Source of the DNA: Siniperca chuatsi
Taxonomy: Eukaryota > Chordata > Actinopteri > Centrarchiformes > Sinipercidae
DNA length: 64,000 nt
Direction: 5' to 3'
Assembly: GCF_020085105.1 (NCBI RefSeq)
Contig: NC_058051.1
Coordinates: forward strand, 3,988,001 to 4,052,000
Numbering within the stretch: the stretch's first letter is position 1; each line of letters begins with the position of its first letter. The notes below the pieces were generated by a model. It was not told where the DNA came from, searched no databases, and worked only from the letters and a program-made list of their open reading frames with translations. The translations under genes were made by a program, and so were the position numbers. Shown here one piece after another: positions 34,301-47,640 of the stretch.

Positions 34301-36190
34301 ATTGTGTGTTTGTGTGTATGAAATATTCTAGTCACTGTCCCGAGACAAGTCTCACTCAGATAGAGACTAAATTGATTATTAATTCATTTATTAATTATTA
34401 TAAATGACTATCAAGATTTTCTCCTGTTAAATGAGTGGTGCCCCATGTTAAAATGTAACGTAAGTTAGATTCTGGTATTTAATATGAACGCTGATTTAAT
34501 TCAGATAGCCAGAAGTGAGTGTAAATCTGCTCCTTCCTCTCAGCAAAATTAAGGTAATTCGATATAATCAGTTGAATGTATTTAAAACTTTAATTTGCTA
34601 CATATCTTTACTGTGAAGTTACATGCATGTTGGATTGTTGACAGAAAATGTGACTTACTGTAAACACATAGCTATACATCAGCTGTGTGTCTGGTGCCAT
34701 TTTCTGGTGCCACAACTGCTGGCATCCTGGCGCTGCTGGTTATAGTTGAGCAAACCATAAATTAAACAAACAAATACAAAATTAGAGATTTGCTAGTTAG
34801 AAAAGCCCCAAAGTCAGTTACGTGACATGTCGGAAGATTTAAATAAATAATGAAGGTATCCACACTATGCCAGCTGTGCATAATGCACACAGTTTCGGAG
34901 AGGTCTGAGTAGGCACCTCTGTCAATGAGTTGGTCTGAGCAGGTGGAAACACAAGTGAACATAATTAATCAAAAAAACATAGAGGGTGATTCTGCCTCTG
35001 CAATCTGCACATATCACTGCATTTTTTGTATGTATTTATTTTCATTATTTATTAATTCATTGTGCGCCTCTACAGTACCCTGATGCCCTGAGATTTTGGC
35101 AGTACTGCCCAGCAATAGCTCTGAGCCTGTTTGATTACAACTTAAGTTGTATATTAATGGGACGGATCCAGAACTGATTTAGAGATCATTGCAGGACTGG
35201 CACTGAGCCTTGTGGGTATGGGTTTGCAAATGTGTCCAAAAAGAAGTTAAATGACCTGGCCACTGGGGGTGGGGGTCCCACAGCATAACGATACACCTTC
35301 AAGCTTTAAGCTGAGTATACACACATATAAATCTGAGTGAGACGTATAACCAGACATCATGTCCCTGAGAGGTGACAACACAAAGGTCGAGATGGTAGAC
35401 CATGAAGCAGCCAGGCAATGTCTTGCAAATTGCACCACACAACCAATGAGCTAGTCACTGAGCTATTGCATGATGTTGCAACATGATCCATGGCACATGA
35501 AGATTTCCTAAAAACCTTTTGCAATTAACATAGAAGCTGAGCACACAAACAGAAAGCGAAGGTGAGGTACCTTCGCTTTCCCAATTATCCAGTATGAGGG
35601 GCAAAATCATTCCCAGGAGAACAACCCTGGACCTGAAAGTGAATGTGATGACTCTACTCTCGTCACACCCTCACTGATATGTAAGCAGAAGGAATGAGCA
35701 GACAGAGTACAAAGATCCCCTGCCCTCTAGTTGTGGAAAGGGGCTAAAAAGAGCGTTGTCTAGATGGACAAAATACCCAAGCTCACTTGCTCCAAGGACT
35801 CAAGAGGTGGCCCTGAGAGACCGAAAAGCTCTCAGCATGATGAGTTCACTGGCAACTGATATGAAAATGGAACAAAACTTTCTGTACTGCAGCGACTCCA
35901 GAAAGTTGATGTGATGAGACAGTTAAGCTGACAGAGCTTCCCAGTCCAGATGCACCACCTCACGTAGAAAACGAGGTGTGCTCCAAAAAGGATCGCTGAC
36001 ATTGCCTCTCCACATGGAGAGTGCTGGAATTTTCTTTTTGGCATGGTTGTTTTTGGTTATTTATCCACCAATTCTTTTGGCAAAAATTATATATAACCAC
36101 AGTACACTTCTGAAGATAGTGTGAGACAACAATGACAGTGGGAGCGTGTCTGGGCGAAGATGAAAGATAAAACACAGGGGATGACGAGCC
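31392..36190. other. Intergenic, upstream of kcnab2 exon 1
   Basis: May hold non-coding first exons and the kcnab2 promoter, but neither can be placed from sequence alone. There is a G-rich run near 32046-32058. A somewhat GC-richer block at 33500-33960 has no coding or LTR signal I can support. A dispersed repeat copy is at 34785-34988. Confidence 0.45.
34785..34988. repeat. Dispersed repeat of unknown class, longest copy
   Basis: The first half matches 13040-13170 and 42265-42345 (AATGAAGGTAT..CAC and GCCAGCTGTGCATA cores). The second half matches 27935-28005 (AGTTGGTCTGAGCAGG, GGAAACACA and GAACATAAT cores). It therefore joins sequence that is separate elsewhere in the window. Confidence 0.6.
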
Positions 36191-36194
36191 CAAG

Positions 36195-36500
36195 CTTACC
36201 GCCCACTCCTGCCCAGTATCCTTCTTGCAGGTGTTCTGTCCTTGGAGTGCAGAATGGATGATCTTTCAGTGATGATCAGATTCCAACAGGACATGGGAGA
36301 CTGTGGCATCCTCTGTCTAACTGAGACATCACTCACCCACCAGGTACTGGATCAAGTTGTCCAACCATCAGAGTCATTCATTGTTTTACATGTGGATGGA
36401 GCAGAGGACTCTGGTGGGTCCAAGGGTGGTGGAGTCTGTCTCGTGACAAACAACAATTGGTGTAATCACAGAGAGTTAAGACCCTGAATGGAGGAAGTTG
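36195..36500 (+). pseudogene. LINE endonuclease-domain fragment
   Basis: Reads CRMDDLSVMIRFQQD, LCLTETSL (family TETWL), and GGSKGGGVCLVTNNNW. These are consecutive blocks at the start of L2/Rex-type endonuclease domains. It ends in a stop at 36485 with no RT following. Confidence 0.7.
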
Positions 36501-38850
36501 GCAGCAGAATAGGAGAGCGGAGCTGCTGGAAAATGTCGCTGGGATCAGGGCATCACTGGAGATCTCACTGGAGAAGCATTGAGAGTAATTGCGAATGCAT
36601 ACGGGAAAGATGAGCTTGTCATAGCTCAATTCTCGCATTCTCCATAGTATGTGAAGAGTTAATTTCACCAGGAAATTCGGGTGTAAGTGAAGGCGGAGGA
36701 TAGTAGTAGATAAAATGACTCACCTTGTGCTGCTTCCTCGTAAGTATGAGGACAGTAACTGAGAGTAAATATACATTTTTATGCTTTGGTGATAAACTCA
36801 CTTCATCACTGTGGCCTGTCATGGTTTGTGCACAAAGATCGTGGAGACATTTTTTTCCCCTTCTCCAACCCACAAGCTTTTTTATCCTTCCTGGAGGAGT
36901 GCCTCTAATCAACACATGTATTACAACTGAAAAATAGCCTGTGCTTCAGTGTAGTAACTGCAAGAAGTTGCTGCTTGGGCTCCTTCAAAGTTGACATGCC
37001 CAACAGAACAGGTTGAAGCCCGCTGCACACATGGTCCCGCTCAGTCCTTATAGTGGAGATCTGGAACAGTCTGAGGAAGGTGGCCATCATCGTCTGAATG
37101 TAGATTACAAGCCAGGGAAGCAGTGTTGCAGAGGCGGAACCTTGATGAGGTAAACCAGTAGCGACATACCTGAATGCCCTGGTTACCACTCAACAAGGAA
37201 AGGAACCAGACCTAAACGCAGGTGAGCTCGTGCACTGAGCTCAGCATCAGTTTCACTTCATTTAAGTTAACAAATAGACACATACAGAAAACTTGTTAGC
37301 TGTTAAGCAGCTAACATTACAGTTAGCAGCAAGTGAAGCTATCTGTTCATCAGTTGAGACAGAGCAGCCGGAGGACATCAGAGGGAAAACCAGAAAATAT
37401 TTTCTCCATAAAATATGATCCAGATCAGATTCCTGGTCGGAGCCAGCTGTAAATCTCCTGGTATGATACTTGTGAGCCGACTGTCTCTCAGTGGCCAGAA
37501 GCCACCATTGTGGCAGCAAGGCATGTATAGTCGATCTATACATTCTGATGTCGATCAACCAATAGGTGAAAAGTTAAGCCCATGACACACAGTCCCCCTC
37601 ATTTGCATGATAAAGCAGAAATGAATACAGAAATGTAAAAAGAAAAGACTGAAATTAATAAGTTTGGGGAAATAAATAGGGGGAAAATGCAAAGGAAAAA
37701 TAATACATAAATAAATATATTAAAAAATGAATTAATTCATTCATTAATTAATACAAATAAATAAATGAACAAATTAATAAATAAAATGGAAAATTAATTG
37801 GGAAAGTAAATAAATATGGGAATTAATACAAATGTAAATAAATACAGAAGCAAATGAAAACAAAAATATCAATGAAAAATATCCATTTTTGTCACATTCT
37901 ATAAATTATTTAATGCCTAAATTAATTTTAATATTATTTTAGTGCATTTAATGACATTAATTTATTTATTGAGTCATTTATTTTTTGATTTTTGATTTTG
38001 CCAGTTCCGGTCCTCCATATATACTATTATATATGATGTTTCTGGATTAATATTACTGCTGGATTAATGTGTATCTTGCATTTTACTGCTGTAGATGTTT
38101 ACGGTTGAGCTAATTTTAACTGCTTTATATACTGTTGGGTAGTTTAATCTACAGCAATGCATCATATTCTAGATGGATCATCATTTGTTAGTTGCTTCAC
38201 TGTCCTGTGAGAACCACGGATCTCTAAAAAGTCGACTTTTCATGAGCTCAGAAACACAGCCCTGTTTTATTTAGCTGAAGAAGAATTTTCTCAACCCATA
38301 AAGGAATAAAGGAACACTTCATCCTTCAGTTCATCACAAACATTCAAATTCAAAATCACCACATTTGGAGATACATGGTTTTCACTGGACATGAAGGGTA
38401 TGAAAAGTAACTAAAGCTGTCAAATAATTGTAGTGAACTAAAAAGTACAATAGTTGCCTCTGAGATGTAGTGGAGTAGAAGTATAAAGCGGCATGAAAAG
38501 AAAAGACTCAAGTTAAGTAGAGGTACCTCGAATTTGTATGTAACGACAATAGGCTACTTGTGTATGTACTTAGTTACATTCCACCACTGCAGAGCGGACA
38601 TATTCACAGTAGACAAATCATCTCTAGTACGTACAGCCAAACTAGCAGTAGCAGATTCACATACAGTAACTTCCATCTTAGTAATAGCAAGAATGTTATG
38701 TTTGAACTGGTGCATGTAGACTGCTTTTGTTTAACGATCTGTGATATTGTAATGGGTTAAAACATATAATTTTGTTAGCCTGTAGCTGCTAGCTTAGTTC
38801 AATTAGCTAGTCACATAGGTACGTTACGTGCCCATGCTGCCTATTAGCCT
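36500..38850. other. Intergenic, no gene recognised
   Basis: No protein-like ORF. It includes the AT-rich low-complexity tract at 37610-37990. Confidence 0.5.
37610..37995. repeat. AT-rich low-complexity tract (AAAT/AAAAT-rich)
   Basis: Dominated by AATAAATAAAT and ATTAATTAAT runs with few G or C. It looks like a degenerate tetranucleotide array. Confidence 0.7.
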
Positions 38851-38854
38851 GCAT

Positions 38855-39310
38855 GACATTGTGCATCTTCTTCTTCTTCTTTTCCTTTCAGCTGTTCCCT
38901 TTCAAGGGTCGCCACAGCGAATCATGTGCCTCCATCTAACCCTGTCCTCTGCATCCTCTTCACTCACACCAATTAACTTCATGTCCTCTCTCACTACATC
39001 CATAAATCTCCTCTTTGGTCTTCCTCTAGACCTCCTGCCTGGCAGCTCCAACCTCAGCATCCTTCTACCAATATATTCACAGTCTCTCCTCTGAACATGT
39101 CCAAACCAGCCTCTCTGACTTTATCTCCGAAACATCTAACATGAGCTGTCCTTCGGATGTCCTCATTCCTGATCCTGTCCGTCCTCATCACTCCCAAAGA
39201 GAACCTCAACATCTTAAGCTCTGCTACCTCCAGCTCTGCCTCTTGTCTTTTCTTCAGTGCCACTGTCTCTAAGCTGAACAACATCGCTGGTCTCACCACC
39301 GTCTTGTAGC
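38855..39310 (-). pseudogene. LINE C-terminal fragment
   Basis: The minus strand reads RPAMLFSLETVALKKRQEAE, ELKMLRFSLGVMRTDRIRNE, and ARRFCGDKVREAGL-type sequence. This is the region after the RT domain of a fish non-LTR element common as GRRPRGRPKRRF-tailed copies. 5'-truncated and frameshifted. Confidence 0.7.
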
Positions 39311-40329
39311 TACTATTTTACAGGACAATTTGTGTTCAATGATCTAACGTTTATGTTATATTTGTTATGTGCTGTATTATTTATCAGTCTGTAGCCAGCT
39401 TAACATTAGTTACAGTTGGTCACTTTCTCGTCTTAGGTGTCACCAACCGAAATGAGCTTTGTGAATAATAGCCCAGGTAGGTTATTAGCTCATTTCTTCA
39501 AATTCATTCATTTGGTCATGGTGTTGCCATTGTGGGAAATAAGAGATAAGAGAGATGCAGTATTGTACAGCTTGTGCATGACTGGAATCAATTGTTAATA
39601 ACATTTATGCTTTGCTCTGTATGATCACATTACAATGTTATGCACCTTAATATAAGCACATTATGATTTTAAAAGTGATAGATGAAATGTCTTGTAGCTG
39701 TTGACAGACTTAAGAATTTCTGTCAGTTCAGGTGTAAGTATTGTAGTGGAGATTCGAAGTACATCACAGAGGTGACAGTCATCTTGGACCTCTGCTCTTG
39801 TTCAGTGTCATAAGCAGAGGGCGATTTGAGGGGGGACGCCATCCCCCGTGTTAGCAAAATGACCCAAATCCGTCCCCCTTGTTAACCTGCTCAAAAGATG
39901 CTCTGTGCTTTGTCTCGTAGTGGCACTTCACATTGCCGCTTTTAATAATCGCCACAGTCTCAGAACATATGAGACATAGTGGTTTTGAACTGCCTGTGGG
40001 AAGATTTAACATGTAAGAGTCCATTCTGGATTAAAAGCTGGATTACTCTCCCTGTGTGTGTTCCTCACTCACTGACTCGACTCGCGGACCGCTAAACCAG
40101 TGCCATAAAGGCTAGGATAGCTGCACTGGTTAAAATAGAAACACTCCGTCAAAATTTAATAATTCTCAATAATTTATCGATATTCTCTACAGCAGGCCAG
40201 GTCAGAAATAAACAGAGCTCCCATTGGGCATTGCATTTCAGTAAGCTCCAACTGTACATCCTCTTGTACTCCTTCCACGTCAAACCGAAGTGGAGCAAAA
40301 ATATTGTGGCCATCAGGTCAAGTCAAATC

Positions 40330-41190
40330 AAGTCAAATATATACCACAATTTAAAAACAACCCACGGTATACCAAAGTGCTTTACACAGTAAAAGGAAAA
40401 AAGTACAATAATTGACAAAATGACACTATGACAAAGACACTTACTAACATACTTAAAACACATTTGAAAGCCAAGTGGGTTTTTAGCCTGTATTTAAACC
40501 ATTTGATGGTGGGGGCTGATTGAACATGTAGAGGGAGGCAGTTCCACAATTTGGGCCCGGCTACAGAAAAGGCGCGGCCACCTTTTCGCCTCGAATGGCT
40601 ATCTGGGATGGAAAGCAGCAGCTTATCAGATGACGTAAGTGTTGTAGGAGGACAGTAAGGATGTAAAAGGTCCCTGAGATATGCTGGAGCTAGCCCATTC
40701 AAAGCTTTAAAATTGAAAAGTTAGTTGTAGTCAACTATAAATTTCACTGGGAACCAGTGCAATGACGTTAAAAAAATTATTTGAATGATTTTTTAGATTT
40801 TGTTAGCAGACGTGCGGCCACATTTTGTTGAAGGCTGACTCCAAAACATAGTGTGTCGCAATAATCCAGGCGAGAAGAAATAAAAGCATGGATTATTGTC
40901 TCAAAATCTCTATGAAAACAGATTAAAAATATATATACATAATTTCGTTTTGAGTTAAAAAGGATTGAAGTTGCTGGAAGACAACCTTTTCAAGTATCTC
41001 AGAAAGGAACGGAGGTTTTGAAATTGGTCTATGGTTGTTTGGATCTGTGCAGTCAAGGTGAGGGTTTTAATGAGTGGTTGCACGATTGCATATTTAAAAA
41101 GTGCTGGAACTTGGCCAGAAATGAGAGAGCTATATAATAGTCTAAAAAAAGGAGGGACATACAGTGTCAAATCCCTCTTCACTCATTTGG
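40330..41190 (-). pseudogene. L2 LINE, 5'-truncated copy 1
   Basis: From high to low coordinates the minus strand shows PPFFRLLYSSLISGQVPALF (RT N-terminal part) and then, after an internal deletion, DYCDTLCFGVSLQQNVAARL. The C-terminal block is MNGLAPAYLRDLLHPYCPP, with FSVAGPKLWNCLPLHVQSAP following. It ends at a GTGTAAAGCACTTTGGTATA tail and a TTGACTTGACT repeat, the L2 3' end. Confidence 0.85.
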
Positions 41191-41324
41191 TGGCTGTAAC
41201 AAAACTGGGCCAAAAGTATTAGTATAAGATTAGCATTTAAACTAGACTATAGAGCAGCAAGTGGCTACAGCACCAACAAAATTAATAGTGGCATTTCTTT
41301 CTTCATTAATTACTTTTGTAACAA

Positions 41325-41890
41325 AGTTTTGCAAGGCAAGGCAACTTTATTTGTATAGCACGTTTCTTACACTGAGGCAATTCAAAGTGCTTTACAGAAT
41401 AAAAAATACAGTAACGGTAAAACAGTTTACAATTAAAAAATGCAAAAGTACAGACAAGAGATCCGCAAGATAAAAGTTAGAAAGACATTAAGAATTAAAA
41501 AGTGAAAGTGAAAGATACATTAAAAACACACATAAAAAACACATTTACAAGAAAATAAGGAAATATATATATAGCTAAATATTACAGTGCAGATGAGTGT
41601 TACCCAGGATTTCTAAAGCACAGCAAACAGAAACGTTTTAAGCCCTGATTAAAAGTATTGTATTAAAAAACCTAAGATTTTCTGGAAGTTTATTCCAGGC
41701 ATGAGTAGCATAAAAACAAAAAGCTGCTTCTCCATGCTTTGTTCTGACCCTGGGAACAGACCGGCATCTGAAGACCTAAGAGGTCTGGCAGATTCATAAC
41801 AATGAAGAAGATCATAAATGTATTTTGGTCCTAACCCATTGAGTGCTTTATAAACAAGCAACAGAATTTTGGCAAGTATGAGAAAGTGAA
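41325..41890 (-). pseudogene. L2 LINE, 5'-truncated copy 2
   Basis: The minus strand shows LLVYKALNGLGPKYIYDLL, SARPLRSSDAGLF and INFQKILGFLIQ, then a tail with GTAAAGCACTTTGAATTGCC and CTATACAAATAAAGTTGCCT. It lies directly beside copy 1 in the same orientation but belongs to a different L2 subfamily by its tail. Confidence 0.75.
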
Positions 41891-41899
41891 GTTAAACCA

Positions 41900-44800
41900 T
41901 TCAGTGGTATGCTCCCAGAGAGAAAATTTTGTAGAAATATTTGTCAAAAAATAGTGTATTCTTGTCACTTTCCCAATAATCTGACTAAAAACACAAGGAG
42001 AAATCATTTAGCTAGGCGTAACATTTAAGCAGCAAAACGAAAAACTGTAGTTACAAACTTGACGAGACAGAGGAAACTCTCCAGAGGAAACAGAATTAAA
42101 CTTTTAGCTTCTGAAATACATGTTTTTAGACAGCTCTGATGGAGCTCAAGATTTATCAGGAGGACGGCTGCTTTAAAAAACAATGTCACTGTATGAACCT
42201 GGACTGTGGTGTGTGTGACCTTTTGGATGTGTAGAAGAACACAGAACATTAATTAAAATTAGATCCTGAACTGTCAGCGTGTCGGGAGATTTAAATAATC
42301 AATGAAGTTAAGCTGCTGTGCCTTGTGTGTAAATGTACACAGCGTCTCTCGTAATGGGGAGAGCTTCACCCTATTTCACCAACCCCTCCGCTATTAATCA
42401 GAATGTTCGTTTTAATGATCTGAGGATTACTTATATAACAGTCATATGCGATCCGGCCATCAAGCCTCCTCTGCTTCTGGTTGTTGTAGAATAGATTATT
42501 TTCAGTAAACGTCAGTATCCACAGTCAGAACACTTGAGAATCAGTAAGAAGGAAGAAAGAAATAGCAAGGGCATAGTAGACTAGAGAAGAACAGGACTTA
42601 GACTATCAGAGGGTGGCTGGTAGTCTACATTTTACCACAGTTATTGACATGCTTGTATAGAAGTGAGGGGGCACAGTGAATGAAGTGGGGGGGCACTGCC
42701 CCTTGGTGCCTCCTTGAGGAGCCGATTCTGTCTGAAAGGTCTGAACTAATCATCAGGACAAAATAATTTAGTTAGTTGGCATATATCTCTAATGAAACCA
42801 GTGCAGAAAGCTAAATAATCTCATCCTGTTTACCAAACCCAGATTAGTGCATGCATGTGGAGAAAAGTGGAGACACTTCCACTGTCTCATATGAGCGTGC
42901 CCAACATGGGTTGAATGTGCATCGGTAGATCCATGTATACGCTTGTCTCCTGTATGAAACCGCTGTATGCTCACTGCCATGCTTTATTACAAACTGTGAT
43001 GAACTGGTGATGGGCCACATCTCACTCCCACATCACCTCCTTGCAATTTCTATGCTAGACTTTAGTGCTGCTTTGACATAGGCTACAGATGTTGGAGCAT
43101 AGGTCTGCTGTTGTGGTGTAAAACATTTTAAAATTGGTGTAAAATGTTGTTAATAACTATTAAATATGAATTATCCTGGTCATTCAAATAAATGCAAAAA
43201 CCGAGAGTCACACAGCATTTAGTGTGACGTCATTATATAGACTGACTTTCTCTCAGCACCCCCAACTCTGACTGACTTCCAGTGTCCCTGTATGTGAGAC
43301 TGCGAAAATACATTTGAATGATGGTATTTATTGCAAAGAGACACTGCAATAAATATTCATAAGCTCATAAACCCATACATTACAATACAGCTGTATATTA
43401 CCTTTACATTTCCATGAAATTCAACCTTTTTTATGTCCTCACACATGCAAATAAATCAGAGTACAATCTCTACTCTCTCCATTTTCCTAATCTGCTAGAG
43501 CGCTTATACCAGAATATCCCCAGCCATTCAATAATTTAAGACCCTCTTTCCACATCCTGATGACGAAGATGGAACATATCTAACACTTTCACTGAGACTG
43601 AACGGAAAAACAGCGGTGTCTCAAGAAAGAGAAGGACAAGAGAAAAAACATTAGAGAACCAGATATCGAACTATCTTTCATGGTTCCGTATAGTACTCAA
43701 GACATGGGCAGCATATCCATGCAACATCAATCCTTTTATCCAATTATCAATCAATCCATCCTAAAGACTATTACCCACTTACCCGAGAGGCTGGCGTTCG
43801 GCCGATGTAGGGGTTCTGGACTACACTGCTCATGATAGCGCTTGGTGATGGCCAGATGTGGCAGTATGTGTTTTACTCAGCCTAATGCCAAGCAGAGTGG
43901 CTTCTGGATTGCTTTAAAAGTAGTTGGTGGAGAAGTTAATATGGCTTTCCACTCCCTCCTACATCGTCACATGGCACACAAAGGGCCCTATCAGCAACCC
44001 TGTCTGCACTGCAGAGGCCAGAAAATAATCTCACAAGTAAATTATTTATCTTGGAACTAAAACTAGCATCTGCACTAAAAGCTTGTGATTATCTGTTATA
44101 GCAGAAAGCATGCTAAAAGCAAAAGACATTTCGATGTTTTTCTCTCTTTCAGACAAAGTCTCTGTATTTATTAAAAGGATAACTACTACTACTACCACCA
44201 TGGGGGTAGATTTGGACATGTCCCTACCAATGTCAGTGTGGGCTGAATTGTCCCAACCAATATTTCTAACAATCTCAAACGATCTTCTGTTTTGAACTCC
44301 TCCTAGGGTTAAATGGTAACATCTATGCAGAGTTGCCAGGTTTGTGTGTTTTGTGCAAAAAGGAGGCTACTTTGATGGAGAGTGACAGCGAGACATGAGA
44401 TGATATCTCAACTGATGATCCGTCAACCTTCAGGCTGTACTACGCATTGTCAGCTAGCTGTTCTAGATACAATCAGGTTATTCATTCTCACTGACTTCAA
44501 TGCAGTACCTGTAAAACTTATCATTATGAATTATTGTGCTAGAGATCACTATGCCATAGTGAGTATGGAAAAGGGTGAGCAATTTGGGGTGTTTTGTGCC
44601 TTTAGATAGGATATACTTTTCATCTCCAGACATACTTAGCAGCATCCTTACAATCATTCATAGATTAAAATACATTTAAAAAGCCAAAGTTCATACATAC
44701 AACAGTAAAAACCATAAAATAAAATAAAACCAGTAAAACCGGAATACTGCACAAGTATTACACATTGCAATTACTACAAATTACTGTGACCATGTAAGGT

Positions 44801-45400
44801 TCCACCAATACAGCATCTAACTGCTGCTATTTACTACCAAGTCGACAGTAGACTTCCACCTGAAAAATCTGGTCTACTTAGCAATTGGGGTCTTGCTTCC
44901 TCATTATAACAAGTAGTTTAGTAGTAGTTCTCTTCACTGAGAAATATGTCTTTAGTGACCCCCAAATCATGCCAAGAGAAAATCCCTCCTTTTGGGTGAA
45001 CAATGCTGGGGAGTGTCTGCCATTTTCTGGCCAGATTTGTTTGGATACAGAGCACAGGATGAAGGACCCAAATGCAGACAAATAGGCAGGCAGGTGCAGA
45101 CTTTAATTGAAAGAATGATGATACTCTGGCTTACAGGCAACGGCAGCAGAAGGTTCAAACAGAAGTAGCAGATAATCAGGTAATCAACAGATGAACAGGA
45201 ATGGGGCAGGGACAAGGTACAGGCACAGAAACAGGTTCAGGTACAGGTAGTGGCTAGAATGCACAGCAACATTGATGATCTGGCAGGGATCCGGTGGAAA
45301 TGGGCTGGTATAAATACTGAGTGGGTGATTGGGGAATGGGGACAGGTGAGCAGGTGGCAGTCAGATGACTGGGATCTGTGAGAAAGTCTGAGGACATCCA
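41900..45400. other. Intergenic, no gene recognised
   Basis: No convincing coding sequence. A dispersed repeat copy is at 42265-42345. The stretch 45060-45400 reads like part of a fish mobile element (ACAGGTGAGCAGGTGGC and similar) but I cannot classify it. Confidence 0.45.
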
Positions 45401-45534
45401 GTGGATGGATGGAAAATGGCAATGACTGGGAAGCTTCATAGAAATGCAAGGGCCTGGGGGAGTGTTACAGAAAAATGGCATAAACCTATGCGCGCTGCCC
45501 TACAGCTCCTCAGTGCGGAGGAAGAACTGATCTG

Positions 45535-46018
45535 TTTATGGTTATTAAAAAGACAAAAGCGATGCAAGAGGAGATGGTCTGTCTGTAAAATTGATTTCAA
45601 AATACTACTGTTGTTTTATAAAGCACTGAATGGTACATTTCTGATCTTCTGCTACGTTATGAACCATCCCGACCTCTCAAAACTAAAACTACATGGATTC
45701 AGTTCAGTTTTTATGCACCACGTATCTGGAACAAACTCCCAGAAAACTGCAGGTCTGCTGAAACTCTTAGTTCTTTTAAATCAAGGCTGAAGACTTTTCT
45801 GTTTACCGCTGCCTTTTATTTAATCAAATAATGATTCATTTCTTACACTGCACTGTAAGTTTTACTGTCCTGTTTTATCTTGTTTTTATTTTCTACCTAA
45901 CTCTTTATAAGTGTATTTAAATGTATTTTTATGTTGCCCAATGTTGCTTATATGTAAGCACTTTGAATTGCCTTGTTGTTGAAATGTGCTATACAAAAAA
46001 ACATGCCTTGCCTTGTAA
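45535..46018 (+). pseudogene. L2 LINE, 5'-truncated copy 3
   Basis: The plus strand reads KIDFKILLLFYKALNGTFL, then, after a frameshift, FYAPRIWNKLPENCRSAETL and SSFKSRLKTFLFTAAFYLI with a stop. It ends in CACTTTGAATTGCCTTGTTG, AAATGTGCTATACAAAAAAA and a CCTTG repeat. Same subfamily as copy 2, opposite orientation. Confidence 0.8.
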
Positions 46019-46019
46019 A

Positions 46020-47640
46020 GCCATCTTGTGCTCTCGATGAAAAAATGCTCTTCCATTTTTCTGCGTGCCGTTTTGATGAGCTAAATAAAAAGGTTTTATT
46101 TATGCTGTTGTGGCTGCATAAATACGAGTAGCCCATAATTGCTAAAGTTAGACTAAATTAAATCGCCATATCATCCAAATGTTTATTACTTTTTAAATGT
46201 TTATTATTTTTAGTATAATTCGATTTAATTCAGCTAACAGGTCAATCTGCAATTGCGTTCTCACTTCTTTATATGCAGGCAATGTTTATATTCTAAATGT
46301 ACTGGTGTAATATGTTTTTCTAGGCTGCAATCTTCATAATTTAGTACTTAAGTAGTATTAATGTTTGTGAATGTGGTGCAAAGTTTCTGCCACCAGGTGG
46401 TGCCTTTGAGTAAGTCTGGCAAGTTTTGAAGCAGAAGTATTAGAAGAAGAACAATTCCTATTGCAGTTTGGTTTGTAGCATGGGTTTGTAGTACTAGGAT
46501 AGTATTTCAGCAGCAGAGAAAATTTGCTGGTGGATTATAGCTAACGAGCTCCCTTGTTTTTGTTGTAAAGTGGAGAAATAAAATCACTGCAAGTTAAACC
46601 ACGTCCCTGAAAAAAGGTTCACACAGACAGAGAAAAGGAGTTTTGTCCTACTTCTCAATTTCTTTACAACTCCTTAACTGAAATTCCACTCAGTATTTAG
46701 CATGTGGTCTATGTCTGCTTTTAAGGCACCCCTGTCTTTTCAATATTAGTGAGAGATGCACACAAAGTGTTACAAAGTCATCCAGGAGGTCTACCTACCC
46801 TACACAGCAAAATGGACGGTGGGTAACACGGGAGGACATGCAGACTCCACCCAGAGAGATTGTGTGAACGAATCGAACCCACGAATTGGTATCATCGTGC
46901 GTATGCTACCTACCCTATATCAAATGATGCAGCGTACTCTATTGGTATCATCAACGTATGCTTTACATATCAAATGATGTAGTGCTTACGTAAAAACGTA
47001 AGACTAGGGCCCCGTCGCTGCAAAGTCACAAAACAACTTTGTGGATACGTTACAATTACGTCCCAAAAATTTTACATTTGATAAGGTAATATAATAACCT
47101 TACCCCAACGTCGTGATTACGTCGGCAGACAGTCATCACACAACGTTGTGAATCCTCCGTCATAACGTTATAGATTTACACTGCTGAGACGTTGTTCACA
47201 CTTCCTTATGACTTTATTTACCTTTCTTCAACATTGCTGATTGGTCACTGACTTACTAAACTCTGACCATACATTTAGATTTTGTGTATTAAAAAAGGCA
47301 TATCATGGTGTTGCAGTTCAATCTCTATACTATCCTACCAATGAAATGCCATTGCTTCTGTAATTCATGACCTCAAAATGTATTTTCAACGACACTCAGT
47401 GCAGCAGTAAAAAAAATACATGTATCAAACACCCAAAACTGCTTGTCAATAAAATATACATTGTCTTGCACTGTTGTAGTTTCAGGACAGTAATAACCGT
47501 AGACCATTGATTTCAACATTATTAGTGTATATTATTTTAGAGGATGACTGCAGGCATTAACAAGTTAAATTTAAGGGTTTTCTAGACATTTTAAATGCTT
47601 CTTAGGATAACATTGTAGACAGTTTTCCACAGGGCACCCC
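46020..47640. other. Intergenic, no gene recognised
   Basis: A short tandem duplication at about 46884-46985 repeats ATTGGTATCATC and CATATCAAATGATG blocks. The following 46990-47210 is relatively CpG-rich (ACGTAA, CGTTGTGA motifs) but has no gene. Confidence 0.5.

Noticed and set aside
33000..34450. Possible LTR or retroviral leader
   Set aside because: A somewhat GC-richer block and a TGGTGCCCC string near 34437 looked suggestive, but there are no matching terminal repeats, polypurine tract or gag/pol sequence.
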